A program made the position numbers and the translations under genes. From NCBI GenBank assembly GCA_963969345.1, contig OZ017768.1:8890718-8954717 (forward strand): a stretch of DNA of 64,000 bases. The letters are read 5' to 3'. The stretch's first letter is position 1. Each line of letters begins with the position of its first letter. The DNA is from Turbatrix aceti (lineage: Eukaryota > Nematoda > Chromadorea > Rhabditida > Panagrolaimidae). Positions 11,111-22,470 of the stretch are shown here, one piece after another. Under the pieces are notes generated by a model that ran no database searches, was not told the origin of the DNA, and saw only the letters and a program-made list of their open reading frames with translations.

Positions 11111-12909
11111 CTACAGCACGCGAACCACAGAAGAAGGGCCAACCGCGGTGACAGTTACAAAGGATACCGTCGGTATCTTGCGAACAATTATTTTACGCGT
11201 TATTTTACGAACTTCTGCGTTAAAAATCAGAACCATGATGGCGTGCATGATGCTACGGCATATTCGGATGACGAGAAGTAGAATGCTGGCAACATCTAAG
11301 AGTAATCCGTAGTTGTGATTCATGGCTGCCGTAAGAAAGTTTCCGAAATCCATGCTTATGTCAACATCCGAAATCATTGTGGCTGAAAACAGAATTTCAT
11401 TGATAAAATGAGCATTCGTTTAAAAATACTTATGGTTCTTTTTTTGAAAGTATGTATCTTTTTTTTCACTTTTGAAGTGCAAAACAATTAGTGTGACATA
11501 AAATTTTTTCAATTTAACTTTTAAATTTAAAATTACCAAATAGATAGTTGATAAACTGTGTTGCTCCATTTTCGAAAAGAAGTTCAAAAAAGATGATCAA
11601 GCATTGATAGAGAATATTTATGTCCTTCCGACGGATGGTTGACTGCATTGTCTGTGGTGTTACGCCAGTGCGTTTAACAAAGTTAATAATCTTTTCCCAT
11701 TTTAGCTTGATAAATATGGCAATGTAAAATAGTGATTCCACGGTTATCAAAGCGATGTGAAAATAACGCATGACCTAAATACGTATATTTGTGTGTTTTT
11801 CCAAAATGTATGTATATATGTTCGACAGAACAAAAAACTAACCAAATTCGACCATCTGCATTTTGCATGAACGCTTTTTTCAGAAATTCTTGGATTGTAC
11901 GTATAATACGCAAAATAAGTAATCATAATGTCGCAAAACATGATAGTATAAAGCACGACTCCCCACGCGATGCCTGCTGTCCAGATTACGACGTTAAAAA
12001 TTATCAATCCGGTTGACGAAAAAACCGTTCGGTTCAAATGGCCGTTAAAAAATATTAGAAGTCTGTTAAATGCAAGCAAGAAAGAAGACATGACGTTGAT
12101 TTCGTAAGAAGCCGTGAGAATCATGGTTTGGGCCATAAAAAGATAAGAGATTCTGAAGTATTTTAATGCATCTTTGATATAAACATCAAAATAGCACGTT
12201 GTATTTCTAATTGTGTTTACATTTGTTTTTACTGTAACTCACTCTGGAAAAATAAGTTCCGCTTTGTAGAACATTTCATTGTTGTGACCATAGGCAAGAA
12301 CTGTGTATACAAAGCATTGCAAACCAAACTGAAAAATAATGTTGCAGACCATAATGGACACCATGATGACAGCAAAAGGTGATTGAAACAATTTTGTAAA
12401 GCTCTTGCATTGCTGAAAATATAATAGAGCTTTTAGATCTATTGTATTCTCGGAGATCAAACCTTGCGAAAAGCATTTATGATCAGAATAGATAGAATCT
12501 GACCACAAACTAATATCAACAGGAAAGTAGTACACATTACAACTCGAACAGCAAATGAAAAATGAGACAAACCGATAACGTGTACCTAAATGGTGTATAT
12601 GGTTTATGTATGATTACATTCATGGTATCAAGAAATGTTTAAAAAATCCCCCAATCCACTGCTTCTACCCGTATCAGCAGTATCCAATAAATATTATACC
12701 TGATATCCCAGTGGATAGCAATTAGAATCATTCAATAAAAAATAACAGTCGTGCAAAGTAAGCGTTTCGTTCACATCAATTTTGAAAGCGCTTTCGTAGT
12801 ATTCTCCATAATCCTCTGGAACGTTGCCTTCCAAATAAGGACGGTTGACTCTGGCGTCGAAAAAATCTTCAGTTTCCCCACAACGTAGCCATACCTGGCA
12901 CGAGGCCAT
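11111..12909 (-). CDS. Seven-pass chemoreceptor-like protein, six-exon variant
   Basis: Exons are 12700-12909, 12463-12585, 12243-12412, 11843-12152, 11537-11774 and 11111-11382, totalling 440 codons plus stop. The first two exons (210 + 123 bp) together equal the single 333-bp first exon of the related genes. The extra intron falls after YPLGYQ, as in the fragment at 4928-5304, so these two form a subfamily. Start chosen at MASCQVW; an upstream open extension to 13116 lacks conservation and runs towards the tRNA. Seven hydrophobic segments are present, with AFNRLLIFFNGHLNR after the third, and the C-tail ends PSSVVRVL. Function as chemoreceptor is inference from family style. Confidence 0.85.
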
Positions 12910-13116
12910 TCTTATGATGGAGACGTGAAATTTATTGCGTAGAATGTAGTCAGGCAGTACATAGACTGGAAATAAAGCTTGGTGGTCAAGAAATAAGGTA
13001 CTAGTCTCATTACGTTGTGTCTTATGATTAAAAGAACAGATGAAAACACGCGTGTCGTGGAAATAAAACTCATACATAAAAAAATTCGTCGTTGTGTCAG
13101 GTGTAAGCATCGTCAC

Positions 13117-13232
13117 GGTGGAATGGCCGAGTGGTCTAAAGCGCCAGACTTAAGAGTTATTACACCATGTTGTGTGATTCTGAGGCTTCTGGTCCTCGTA
13201 TGAGGGCGTGGGTTCGAACCCCACTTCCACCA
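13117..13232 (+). tRNA. tRNA-Leu(TAA) with intron
   Basis: Acceptor GGTGGAA/TTCCACC pairs perfectly. Anticodon TAA is in the loop, followed by an intron of about 23 nt. The variable arm and T arm match the Leu(CAA) gene nearby, suggesting the two isoacceptors arose by local duplication. The outermost anticodon-stem pair is a C-A mismatch. Confidence 0.9.
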
Positions 13233-13329
13233 TAGTAGCTTTTTTGCCCAAATTTTGAACTTGGGCCGTTTTTAGATTCAACTCGATAATAAAAAAGTTA
13301 GAAATAAATTTACTCGCAGACTCTTTTTA

Positions 13330-13565
13330 AAACAAAAACTATTGTTTGTTGTTAGACGATGACAGCATTGTGCTTCTTCTGGTCGTAGCACTATGTGCAC
13401 GCTAAGTATTATGGTTTTGATATTTAACGCAGAGGTGGGCTTAATCAGGGGGGGCTTCGTTCCCAAGAAACCTCTCCCCGATATCCTTCATAACCGTATC
13501 CGCTGTTGGTCATTCTTCCGTGGTCAGTGTTGCCAATACAATAACATTTTTTGATGCTAACATTC
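13330..13565 (+). pseudogene. Degenerate receptor exon-5 remnant
   Basis: Aligns by eye with the last exon of the receptor at 9046 (10365-10590). It shares the start of TM7 coding, TTGTTGTTAGACG, then GCACGCTA..TATTATGG, GATATCCTTCATAACC and the 3' flank ACATTTTTTGATG. Several indels and stops break the frame. It lies just 3' of tRNA-Leu(TAA). No other exons of this copy are visible. Confidence 0.75.
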
Positions 13566-13797
13566 TTTTAGAATTCTGTACTTTCTGTTGTAAAAAATTG
13601 TTAACACTCTTATTAATTTTGTAGTAAGTTGTGTTATCCAACAAATTGTAACTTCCGACAAGCGTTTTTATCAATGCTTTTTGTACACATTGTATATAAT
13701 TATTACATATGTACATGGTGTAAACAGATTTTTATATTTATTTACCCAAAAGCGCACCTTTTTTAAAGCTTGAAATTGTGAAGCTCGCGTGTGGTCA
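13566..13797. other. Intergenic spacer
   Basis: AT-rich sequence between the exon remnant and the stop codon of the next receptor gene; nothing recognised. Confidence 0.4.
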
Positions 13798-16700
13798 CTA
13801 AGAATTGTTTGTTTGCACAATGGAAGCAGCACGATTTGTTGCAATGATCTTGAAAGATATTGTAGATACGAAGCTGCTCATTGTTTTACGAACATCCGTG
13901 TTAAACATTAGCATCATGACGGCGTGCATTAGGCTTCTGCTTATTCTGACAATAAGCAGCAGAATGCTGGCTACGTCTAACAACAAGCCGTAATTTTTAT
14001 TTACGGCTACCGTAGGAAAGTTACCAAAATCTAAAGCAGGGATATCGTCTGATAAAAACATGGTTTCTGAAAGAATAACCATTATTTTTGTCGTTGCCAT
14101 AACGCCACTAAAATCGTTACCGTATAAATAATAATTAAACTGCATAGTTGCATTTTCAAAAGCAAGTGCAAGAAAGATAATAAGACATTGGTAGAGAATA
14201 TTGACATCCTTCCGACGGCTTGTTGACAGTATCGTCTGCGCGGTTTCGTCATTGCTTTTGACAAAATTCAAAATTTTTATCCAATTCAGTTTTAAAAATA
14301 TGCAAACGTAAACAAATGATTCAACTATTATCAAGCCAATGTGGAAATAGTAAATAACCTGAAAAAATAGTTGACCATTATAAAAAAATAAATGACATAC
14401 TAAATTAGACCATGTGCACTTCAGATTACTGATATAAGACGCAGACCTTAAAAATTTTTTTCTACCTTGGTTTTTTTGAACGTTTTTTCAGTCACGAATT
14501 GTGACGTCACAGATTTCAGATTTTTGTGTTTTATGTCAAAATAACGTCTGAGTTTGGGCCTCGGCGTAAAACAACTCTTTTTTGGTGTTTTTTGAAAACA
14601 CTTGTTCAAATAACGATATCGAAGGAAAATTGGACAAAAAATAGATTATAACATCCATGCATACGTCATTTCATCGATTTGACGCAATTCGATATATTTT
14701 TGATGTATTTGTTATTCTGTACTGGCAGGTATGAATATTTGCTTTTTTCTTGTTCATAACTCCTATAAATATTCTTTATACGCAAAAATGAAGAAAACCG
14801 AACAAAAACAGTCATCACTGTTTTTGCCTGCATCACTGCATCACGAGCAAGGCGATTTAGCCAACTCCGCCAAATCGCCTTGCTCGGCCAAATCGCCTTG
14901 CTCGTGATGCAGTGATGCGATTTGGCCGATTTGGCGTATTTGGCCAAATCGCCCGCTGCGAGAGTACTCGACGCGCACGCAACCAGAAGTTGAGCGAGCT
15001 TTTTTTGCGTTTGTTTTTTGAAAGTGATATCTGTTCGTCGGCATTTTTCGTGTATTCATAGTTGTTTCTTCGTTTTGGCCTTTTTCAATGTTATTAAGCT
15101 CAGTCTGGCGAGTCCAAACCGTTGTTTATCTGAGTTGATTGCTTTACTGCAAAGCTCAGTACATCGCTTCAAAATCATCAAATTTTTTCTGGATCTAAAA
15201 GTGAACGTTTTTGAGTTTATACAACACTGCGACCTACTCTACACTCGGCGGGAAAACCAAAACAACCAAAAAACTCAAAAACGTTCACTTTTGGATCCAG
15301 AATGATTGAAAATGCATAAAAAAATTTGATGTTTTTGAAGCGATGTACTGAGCTTTGCAGTAAAGCAATCAACTCAGATAAACAACGGTTTGGACTCGCC
15401 AGACTGAGCTTAATAACATTGGAAAAGGCCAAAACGAAGAAACAACTATGAATACACGAAAAATGCCGACGAACAGATATCACTTTCAAAAAACAAACGC
15501 AAAAAAAGCTCGCTCAACTTCTGGTTGCGTGCGCGTCGAGTACTCTCGCAGCGGGCGATTTGGCCAAATACGCCAAATCGCATCACTGCATCACGAGCAA
15601 GGCGATTTGGCGGAGTTGGCCAAATCGCCTTGCTCGTGATGGCCAACTCCGCCAAATCGCCTTGCTCGTGATGCAGTGATGCAGGCAAAAACAGTGATGC
15701 CTGTATCACTGTTTTTGTTTCTTTTTGTGTTTTTTGTTCGTTGCAAAGAAGAAAATGAAAATAAAACGCAAGTAAATGAAATGAGCTCCCAGTGCATCAA
15801 CGAATTGTACAAAAATAACGTATTAACGTGGCGTTACAAACCATTGTTCGATTTTATCAGAATAAATGCGAATTAACTTCTTGCCCAAGTGTCGGCAGGA
15901 AAAACGTTGATTTTTCAGCATTTTACTTCTGTAAAATAGTTCAGAAGTTTTGTAGCCAAAATGACGCAAAAAGGTGAAGTGATTGAAATTTTTAAAGCCA
16001 TGTAAAAAAATGTCGTTTTTCATGCGTCAAACTTCTTCTAGAAGTAAAATTCTAAAAATATGCAGAAAAAACCAAGGTAGAAAAAAATTTTTAAGGTCTG
16101 CGTCTTATATGATCAAGATATCTCGGCTTAGTAGTATAGTATGCAAAATAAGTTATAGTTAGGCGGCACGTCATAACGCAGTAAAAAATAATTCCCCAAG
16201 CAACAGATGTTGTCCAAATTACAATTTTTAAAATTATCAATCCAATAGGTGAGAAGGCAGTTTTGTTTAGCTGCTCATTAAAAAATATCAGAAATCGATT
16301 TAATGCCAGCAAAAATGAAAAAATTATGTTTATTTCGTAGGAAGCCGTGAGAATTATTATTTGGATCGTTAGTAGGTGAGGTATACTAAAAGCATTGTGA
16401 TTGCTTATCATTAAAAAAATTTTTACTACAGCGACTGTTATTTTCTATCAACACACTACAAAACATTTTTGATCCTAACTTACATGGGTGAAGCAACCAA
16501 ATCCATGTATTCATTGTTGTGACCGAATAATAGGACGGTGCATACAAAACACTGCAAGCCCAGCTGATAAAAAACGTTACAGACCATAATGGAAATCATG
16601 ATAACTGCAAATGGTGTTTTCAACAAATTTGAAATGCTCTTGTGTTGCTAAAGATGTTCCCTTATTTATAAAACAAATTTTTTTTTGGAAATTAAACCTT

Positions 16701-17030
16701 GCGAAAAGCACTGATGACTAAAACAGAGAGAATCTGGCCTCCAAAAAGCAATAACAAAAATATTGAACACATGATGATCCGAACAGTAAACGAGAAATGA
16801 GATAGACTAAGGACGTGGTGCTGGTATCCAATTGGATAACAATCAGAATCATTAAGAAGAAAATAACAATCGTGGAAAGTTAGCGTGTCGTTGACATCAA
16901 TGTTAAAGGCGCTTTCGTAGTAATCTCCATAGTCTAACGGAGCATCGCCTTCCGTATAGGGGCGATTGATTCTTGCGTCGAAAAGTTCTTCAGTGTCATT
17001 ACAGGATAGCCATACACGACACGAAGCCAT
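13798..17030 (-). pseudogene. Seven-pass chemoreceptor-like gene split by a foldback element in exon 3
   Basis: Exons are 16698-17030, 16484-16647, exon 3 in two pieces (16107-16385 and 14401-14431), 14121-14358 and 13798-14066. Exon 3 is interrupted at ATAT by the foldback element 14436-16106. The two pieces sum to 310 bp, exactly the exon-3 length of all paralogues, once one copy of the 4-bp flank is removed; the whole gene then totals 437 codons plus stop. Apart from the insertion I see no disabling change: start MASCRVW, splice sites, seven hydrophobic segments and the stop are all intact. The insertion is therefore young, or absent from some chromosomes or cells. As assembled the coding sequence cannot be read through. 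Confidence 0.85.
14436..16106. mobile_element. Foldback DNA transposon, family 2
   Basis: Terminal inverted repeats of about 41 bp begin AAGACGCAGACCTT and continue AAAAATTTTTTT. The flanks are ATAT on both sides (4-bp target duplication, or 2-bp TA if the element is read as starting TAAGACG). Inner arms (about 14785-15230 and 15275-15725) are a long inverted repeat containing short alternating complementary units such as GGCGATTTGGC and CTTGCTCGTGATGCAGTGATG. Each arm holds a frame starting MKVISVRRHFSCIHSCFF (15018 plus, 15489 minus). No transposase is seen. It shares the outermost AAGACG and the AAAAATTTTTTT block, at the same spacing, with family 1. Confidence 0.88.
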
Positions 17031-17604
17031 TACAACTTATTGTGAAGTTTAAACAACTTCTGTTGTCAAAATTAAAATAGACATAGTACAACTTACATAA
17101 GTTTACATATAATTATGTCAGTTGCAATCAAAATGCGTGGTCAAAATTGCACCTTTTGAATGCCTGAAATAGTGAGCGCAAGTGACACAAATGTTTTTCA
17201 TTTTCATGTACATAATTACAAAAAAGTGTGGGTGTTTTCACTTTTGTTTGTAAAATTACTTGTGTTTTTGTCAAAAAAATTAATCTTACATGTAATTTCC
17301 ATAAATTCTGATCAGTACGTGATCAGTACAAAAGCTGGTCCTACATTCGCGATAAGGTTATAAAGGATATTGTACGGAACATAAATTGACGTAATTTTTT
17401 GGCAATCAAAAAATTAAATATAATTGCAATTAATGATTTCCGTTTCCCTTTTTGTTACCGTACAGCATTTACGGACAGCAACTTTTACTGCCCGATTATT
17501 TTTAAATACAATTTAAAAATCGCAGATTTTGAACATAAATTTATGTACAAAAATCACAAAATGTAGCACATGAACAGACACAAATCAACGTATTCCGTGT
17601 AATT
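17031..17604. other. Intergenic region
   Basis: Upstream of the receptor start at 17030 and downstream of the coiled-coil gene. AT-rich; the reading frame at 17160-17363 has no family features and is taken as chance. Confidence 0.5.
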
Positions 17605-18379
17605 CTACTTTTTGCGACGCATAGAAAACCATCTGCGGAAAAAACCGGGGGATTTCTCGGGTTTTTCTTCGGCAACCAACGGATGTAGCAACTCTACAGC
17701 CTCTTCTTCACGAAAAACTTCCGCACTCTTGTCAGCCCTTGCATCCATCAGTTCATCGGACAAATCAACTAGTCGGGATTCGAGAAGTTTGTTGTCCGAC
17801 TGCAAAATCGCGTTAGTGCACTTCATGATAGCCAACTTTTTCCGCAGTCTGTCGATTTCAACGTCCTTGCTTTTGATGATGTCCTCGATGTGCTGCGTTA
17901 CGTTTCGGAGACTCGATCGCACCCGGCTTGCAGTGAAAGGCACCTGGGATGAGTTTCTTGTGAGTGGCGATGCTTCTGCGTCTGAAAAATGTAAAATTGT
18001 ACACACATATTTTTGCAGAACAAAAGTTTTACAACTTACGGTTCAACGAAGCATCCAAATTATGATGACGGCTGTAATTTGACAAAATTGCAGGTGACAG
18101 GACTTCCGATTGCGGAACGTAGGATCTCAGACTGCCAACTTAAAAAGTTTAAGCGTAAGCTAAAAAATGGAAAAAAAACGACTTACGAGTATGGTTGCCT
18201 TCATCTGAGACAGAAGATGTCGAGTCGCTAGAAAGACTTGCATTTCGACGCCTACAGGCTTTCACACTTCGTCGCAGCACTCCGTTCTCGGTTAAAGACT
18301 TCTCAAGATCGCATTCTACGTACCTCGATCGTTCGATCTCCAAATCACGGTCCAAAGACAGAGGGGTTCTTTGGTACAT
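17605..18379 (-). CDS. Small coiled-coil protein, function unknown
   Basis: Three exons, 18187-18379, 18040-18138 and 17605-17981, with short GT/AG introns sum to 669 bp (222 residues). The start MYQRTPLSL is followed by a charged segment with many Arg and Ser residues. The middle exon encodes a stretch around PQSEVLSPAIL. The last exon holds a heptad-like coiled coil (about residues 120-185, from SSLRNVTQHIEDII through ELMDARADK). The C-terminus is basic and aromatic (GFFRRWFSMRRKK), which could bind membrane or another protein. No signal peptide or membrane segment. I do not recognise the family; a cytoskeletal or scaffold role would be a guess. Confidence 0.7.
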
Positions 18380-19002
18380 AATTATTGTGCAGATGAACCG
18401 AAAGTAACAAAACCGATCTCAAACGATGCAAAGCTCACAAAATGTTCACTCGCTGCAATTTGTACTCGTTGACTAAATTACGATCCTTGTGAACGCCACC
18501 TCCCAGGTAGGATCGCACTGTGCCAAGCATGAGACATTCCATCCGCAAAGTTTTTTTGGTTCAAAGCAAGCTTGTAAACTATTCTAGGTGTCCTCGTTCG
18601 GCGATTGATGGAGTGTGCCTGGAAGGATGCACCTTTGAGAAAAACATTGGTTGGGAAAACATTGCGTCGGAATTACTTTTTGTTTGCGCAGGTCGGCAAT
18701 TTTTCAAAGCTGTTTTGTAAGTAGTTTGATATTTACGGATTTGCAGGAGTTTTCGAATTTTTGTATGTTCAATTTGTTTCAAACCTTTTTTTGTATTTTT
18801 TTATTGCAACGTAGTCTATCTAAGTTTTAATTAGAAAATTTATGGTATAACATAAGTCGATTTTTTAGATTGGCTGGTCAGAAAAATTCTGCATGCACTT
18901 TTCGTATGTTTTTCAACGTCTCTTGCGCACCGATCTTTGCAATTCAGGTCAAGACCGCGTAGCAGAGGATTTTTAAACCCTAGATTTCTGTCAATATCCG
19001 TA
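18380..19002. other. Intergenic region before tRNA-Gly
   Basis: Contains an unassigned 66-codon frame (18520-18720) with no visible domain or splice context. I see no supportable gene here. Confidence 0.4.
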
Positions 19003-19073
19003 GCATCGGTGGTTCAGTGGTAGAATGCTCGCCTGCCACGCGGGCGGCCCGGGTTCGATTCCCGGCCGATGCA
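19003..19073 (+). tRNA. tRNA-Gly(GCC)
   Basis: 71 nt without intron; acceptor GCATCGG pairs with CCGATGC, discriminator A, anticodon GCC in CTGCCAC, T loop TTCGATT. All four arms fold. Confidence 0.97.
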
Positions 19074-19325
19074 ACCTCTTTTTGGCATTTTCATCGAGAA
19101 ATCATAATTTTTTTGTTTGGAATTATCTGTTTTTACAATTTTCGAACATTTTGTACAATTTGTTGTCTGTGGTGCAAACAATGTACACGACCAACGATTT
19201 TTCTTACCACTGCCAGCAGTTGGATACTCTGTGCGTTGCAACCAGCCACCTGCAGCTGGCAGGAAGGTACCCCTTCCGACGCACACGCGCTGACATTCAA
19301 AGGACCCCACCGTCCGTGTAAAACC

Positions 19326-19444
19326 GCTTGGGGTCATACCACCGTGAAAAGACGCCATCCCGTCCGATCTGGCAAGTCAAACACGGTCGGGCTCAGTTAG
19401 TACTTGGATCGGAGACGTCCTGGGAATCCTGGGTGCCCCAAGCT
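19326..19444 (+). rRNA. 5S ribosomal RNA
   Basis: The conserved core CGCCATCCCGTCCGATCTGG and the box C region TTGGATCGGAGACG are present. Helix I is GCTTGGGG/CCCCAAGC, and helix II ACCGTG/CACGGT is changed relative to C. elegans but kept paired, so compensatory change argues for a functional gene. A T-run follows the 3' end, as for RNA polymerase III transcripts. Only one copy is in the window. Confidence 0.95.
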
Positions 19445-19629
19445 TTTTCATTTATTATACAAAATTAAACTTTGTTTGCATATAAATTTGTCCGAGGCGA
19501 TAAATCAACAAAAAAATACAACATTTATGTTACTTTTTCTGAGTTTTTCGGTCGCCGACTTTTTTTGTTGCTCTGTTTTCAATGGATGCAAAAAAATTTT
19601 CGCGCTTGCTCCGCTATTTTGAGAGCAGA

Positions 19630-20630
19630 GTAAAATCCCACTGCATGCGCTTTCGCCTTATTTCTGCTCAATCGAGCGCGCGCGTGCATTTTTTTGAAGG
19701 TGTCGTGTTCAAAAAAAGGCCCTGAAGCCAGTAATAGAGTTTTTTGCTTACGGTCACTTGGGTAGGCTTAGGCATGTCCCAGAGATTGTTATAAGCCATC
19801 GGCGGTCATTGTCGGATTTTTTTGTGCAATGTTACAGACATTGGAAGAACATGAAATTTCCTGAGACTGTAACTCACCAGAACATCTGTGAATTTTTGAA
19901 AATCGAACGTAACTTTTTTCATTACGTCTATAAGAAGCAAATTACGTGAGATGTGCCGTAGCATTATAGTAGTATGCGAGATCGAACGCAAAATGATAAA
20001 AAATGCGCACGCGCGGTGAACAACAAGGGAGAATTTTGAAGAAAAGCAGAAAAAAAGCTCTATTCGATGTTCCTGCAGCGAATGAATTTTAGCCAAAAGT
20101 CGGAATCTAAGAGAGTGTATCTTTTCTTATCCATCTGATTTCTTTGGTTCTTTTTCATTTTTTATATTCATTTTGCTTTCTGATATGCAAGTACCAGCAG
20201 AAGGAACGCAATAATGAACGTTTTTTTCATATACGACAATAGGCGCGTGCGCATTATGAAGCACGTATTCTATTTTGGGTTCGATCTCGCATACTACTAT
20301 AATGCTACGGCACATCTCACGTAATTTGCTTCTTATAGACGTAATGAAAAAAGTTACGTTCGATTTTCAAAAATTCACAGATGTTCTGGTGAGTTACAGT
20401 CTCAGGAAATTTCATGTTCTTCCAATGTCTGTAACATTGCACAAAAAAATCCGACAATGACCGCCGATGGCTTAAAACAATCTTTGGGAAATGCCTAAGC
20501 CTACCCAAGTGACCGTAAGCAAAAAACTCTATTACTGGCTTCAGGGCCTTTTTTTGAACACGATTCATTCGACGCGCGCGCGCGCTCTTTTTCGTCCATT
20601 GAGGCAAAGGCGCATGCAGTGAAATCCTGT
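19630..20630. mobile_element. Inverted-repeat element of about 1 kb
   Basis: Left arm (about 19634-20020) and right arm (about 20215-20628) are near-perfect inverted copies, from CACTGCATGCGC at the outer end to the TTCGATCTCGCATACTACT block inside, around a spacer of about 200 bp. The arms include GC-rich alternating CGCG runs and a frame repeated on both strands (ISHTTIMLRHISRNLL). No transposase and no clear target duplication could be identified. Its termini differ from the two foldback families and the MITE, so it is a separate family. It could also be a segmental palindrome. Confidence 0.7.
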
Positions 20631-20712
20631 ATTTTTTGTATTAACAATCTACAAATTCTGACACAGAACAAATATTTTCTTTTTTATTTTTGTTTCACAA
20701 CAAAGATTACAG

Positions 20713-21905
20713 CTAACTTTTCTTTGTTGCCGTCAGTTGTGTCGTTGTCTTTTGCATCAGTGCCACAACGTATGACGTAAATCCCCAGCATTCAAAAAAA
20801 GCAGCTGCATAGTAAAAAATTAGATACACACTAGCAGGAATGGCCTTAAAGATACTTAGAATCTTTGAAAAAACTGCATTTGTTTCACGATTTGAAAATA
20901 TCGATATGTTGAATAACTTTTTTCTCCAAGTGTTCGAAACAATGAATGGGAGTACCAGTACTGTCATCCGAAGTTCCCGCATTATATCTGTGGACTTTTC
21001 GACCATTTCAATCTGATATAACGTCATTCGATTGCTAAAATAGTTGGATGCCACGTTGACCAACGCATACATTAGTGATAGTATCGAAAACACTGTTGTT
21101 TGAAGCAAAAGCTCATTTTCCGACTGTCTTTGTTCTTTGGACACTGCGACGTCTTGTACAGCGTTTCGGCGACAACGACAACGACTGTGCAGTCCGGCAA
21201 TCAGGCAGAAGGCGGTTGATACGACAGTTGTTACAATGTTGACAACGTTCGAAGTGTAAATTATGTAGTTGCGTGCCCCTTCAAATTTGGACAAAGGACA
21301 TTCTTCAAAATTAAAAAAACATGGCCAGTCGGTTAAAATCGGGAGAGGCACCAAAATTGGAAATACAAAACAGCAGACGATAAATGCAAGCGTCGTGTAT
21401 CTGTTGAAGATCTTGTTTACATTTCGGTGCTGAACGGCGGCTATAATTATCGTAGTTATAGAAATTTAAAGTCAAAGATCTTTAAAGGTAACTTACTCGC
21501 AAACTTATTATAAGACAGAATAAGATTTAAAACATCTGTCGACAAGTTTGTAGCAATATCACACATTCGGGCCATCCAAATATTGAACCTGAATGTGAAG
21601 ATGTCAACCATCAGTTGTGAGATGTCAAGCGTAGTTTTGTAAATACAACCAAACAAGAATATCACAAAAAATGGTTTACTGAAGGAGCTGTTTCCTAATA
21701 CCATACCTTTTACCATGAAAACAATGACCAATAAGAAGATGAAAACATTGTGAACCTTGATAAATGCTTCCACAAAGCCAAAGTAAAGAAAAACATAATA
21801 TTTATTATAATCTTCAAAGTATAGCTTGACCAAAAAACTGATATCCGATTCGTCTTCTGCGTCGTGAGTTTGATTAATAATTGGTAAAATAACCGAGTCG
21901 TTCAT
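20713..21905 (-). CDS. Seven-pass receptor-like protein, second family
   Basis: Two exons, 21497-21905 and 20713-21440 (409 + 728 bp), with a 57-bp GT/AG intron give 378 residues. The N-terminus MNDSVILPIINQTHD carries two N-glycosylation sites and no signal peptide. Hydrophobic segments 1 to 3 lie in exon 1, ending LNLILSYNKFAS, and 4 to 7 lie in exon 2. There is a basic intracellular loop (SRCRCRRNAVQD) between segments 5 and 6. The neighbouring gene at 22471-24070 is a paralogue with the same intron position. It resembles nematode serpentine receptors in layout but not the five-exon family to its left. Ligand and named family unknown. Confidence 0.82.
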
Positions 21906-22470
21906 TTTGTTGTTGTCGCGAAATATTGTGGTACCGAATATGACAAAATGTGAGTCTTTAAAGGCATATTCATATTGCCGAAAGTAGGGGTAATGGGACG
22001 GAGCATAATATTATGGCAGGTGTTTTGTTATCGTTACAACAACGCTTGACATTCTTTTTGGTAATTTTCCGAGAAATTTTCTATGCAGCTGACGCTTGGC
22101 GCGTTTTCCATTTTTTCAATCTTATGACAAATTTAAATTATTTACATATATAGATATATTTTTTTAATATTGTATGTTAAACAAATTTGCTGTTCATTAT
22201 TTTGAAGAAAACACAGTATATTTTTCAACTGCTGCTTATTGTCTTTTTTAACGGTACTAAGTCCGTCAAAGTATTATACAGAGCATTGACGTATGTGTGC
22301 TAACGTGATTCGTTTCAATGTTGCATTACTTGATTTTGTATTCCATATTTTATGATTTTCAAAATGTTTTTTATTGAGAACTTTTTTTGAACATGTGAAA
22401 CAAGCAGAAAACATTTTCGAAATTTCAGTAGAAAATACATACTACTAAATAAAGGTGCGCAACAGAGCAT
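21906..22470. other. Intergenic region between the two second-family receptors
   Basis: Upstream of the receptor start at 21905 and downstream of the next receptor's stop. AT-rich; no gene seen. Confidence 0.5.

Noticed and set aside
14800..15720. Regularly repeated short units considered as a CRISPR-like array
   Set aside because: The genome is eukaryotic, units alternate in orientation and there are no unique spacers; they are arms of a foldback element.
18520..18720. 66-codon frame between the coiled-coil gene and tRNA-Gly
   Set aside because: No domain, no splice context, no similarity to anything else here.
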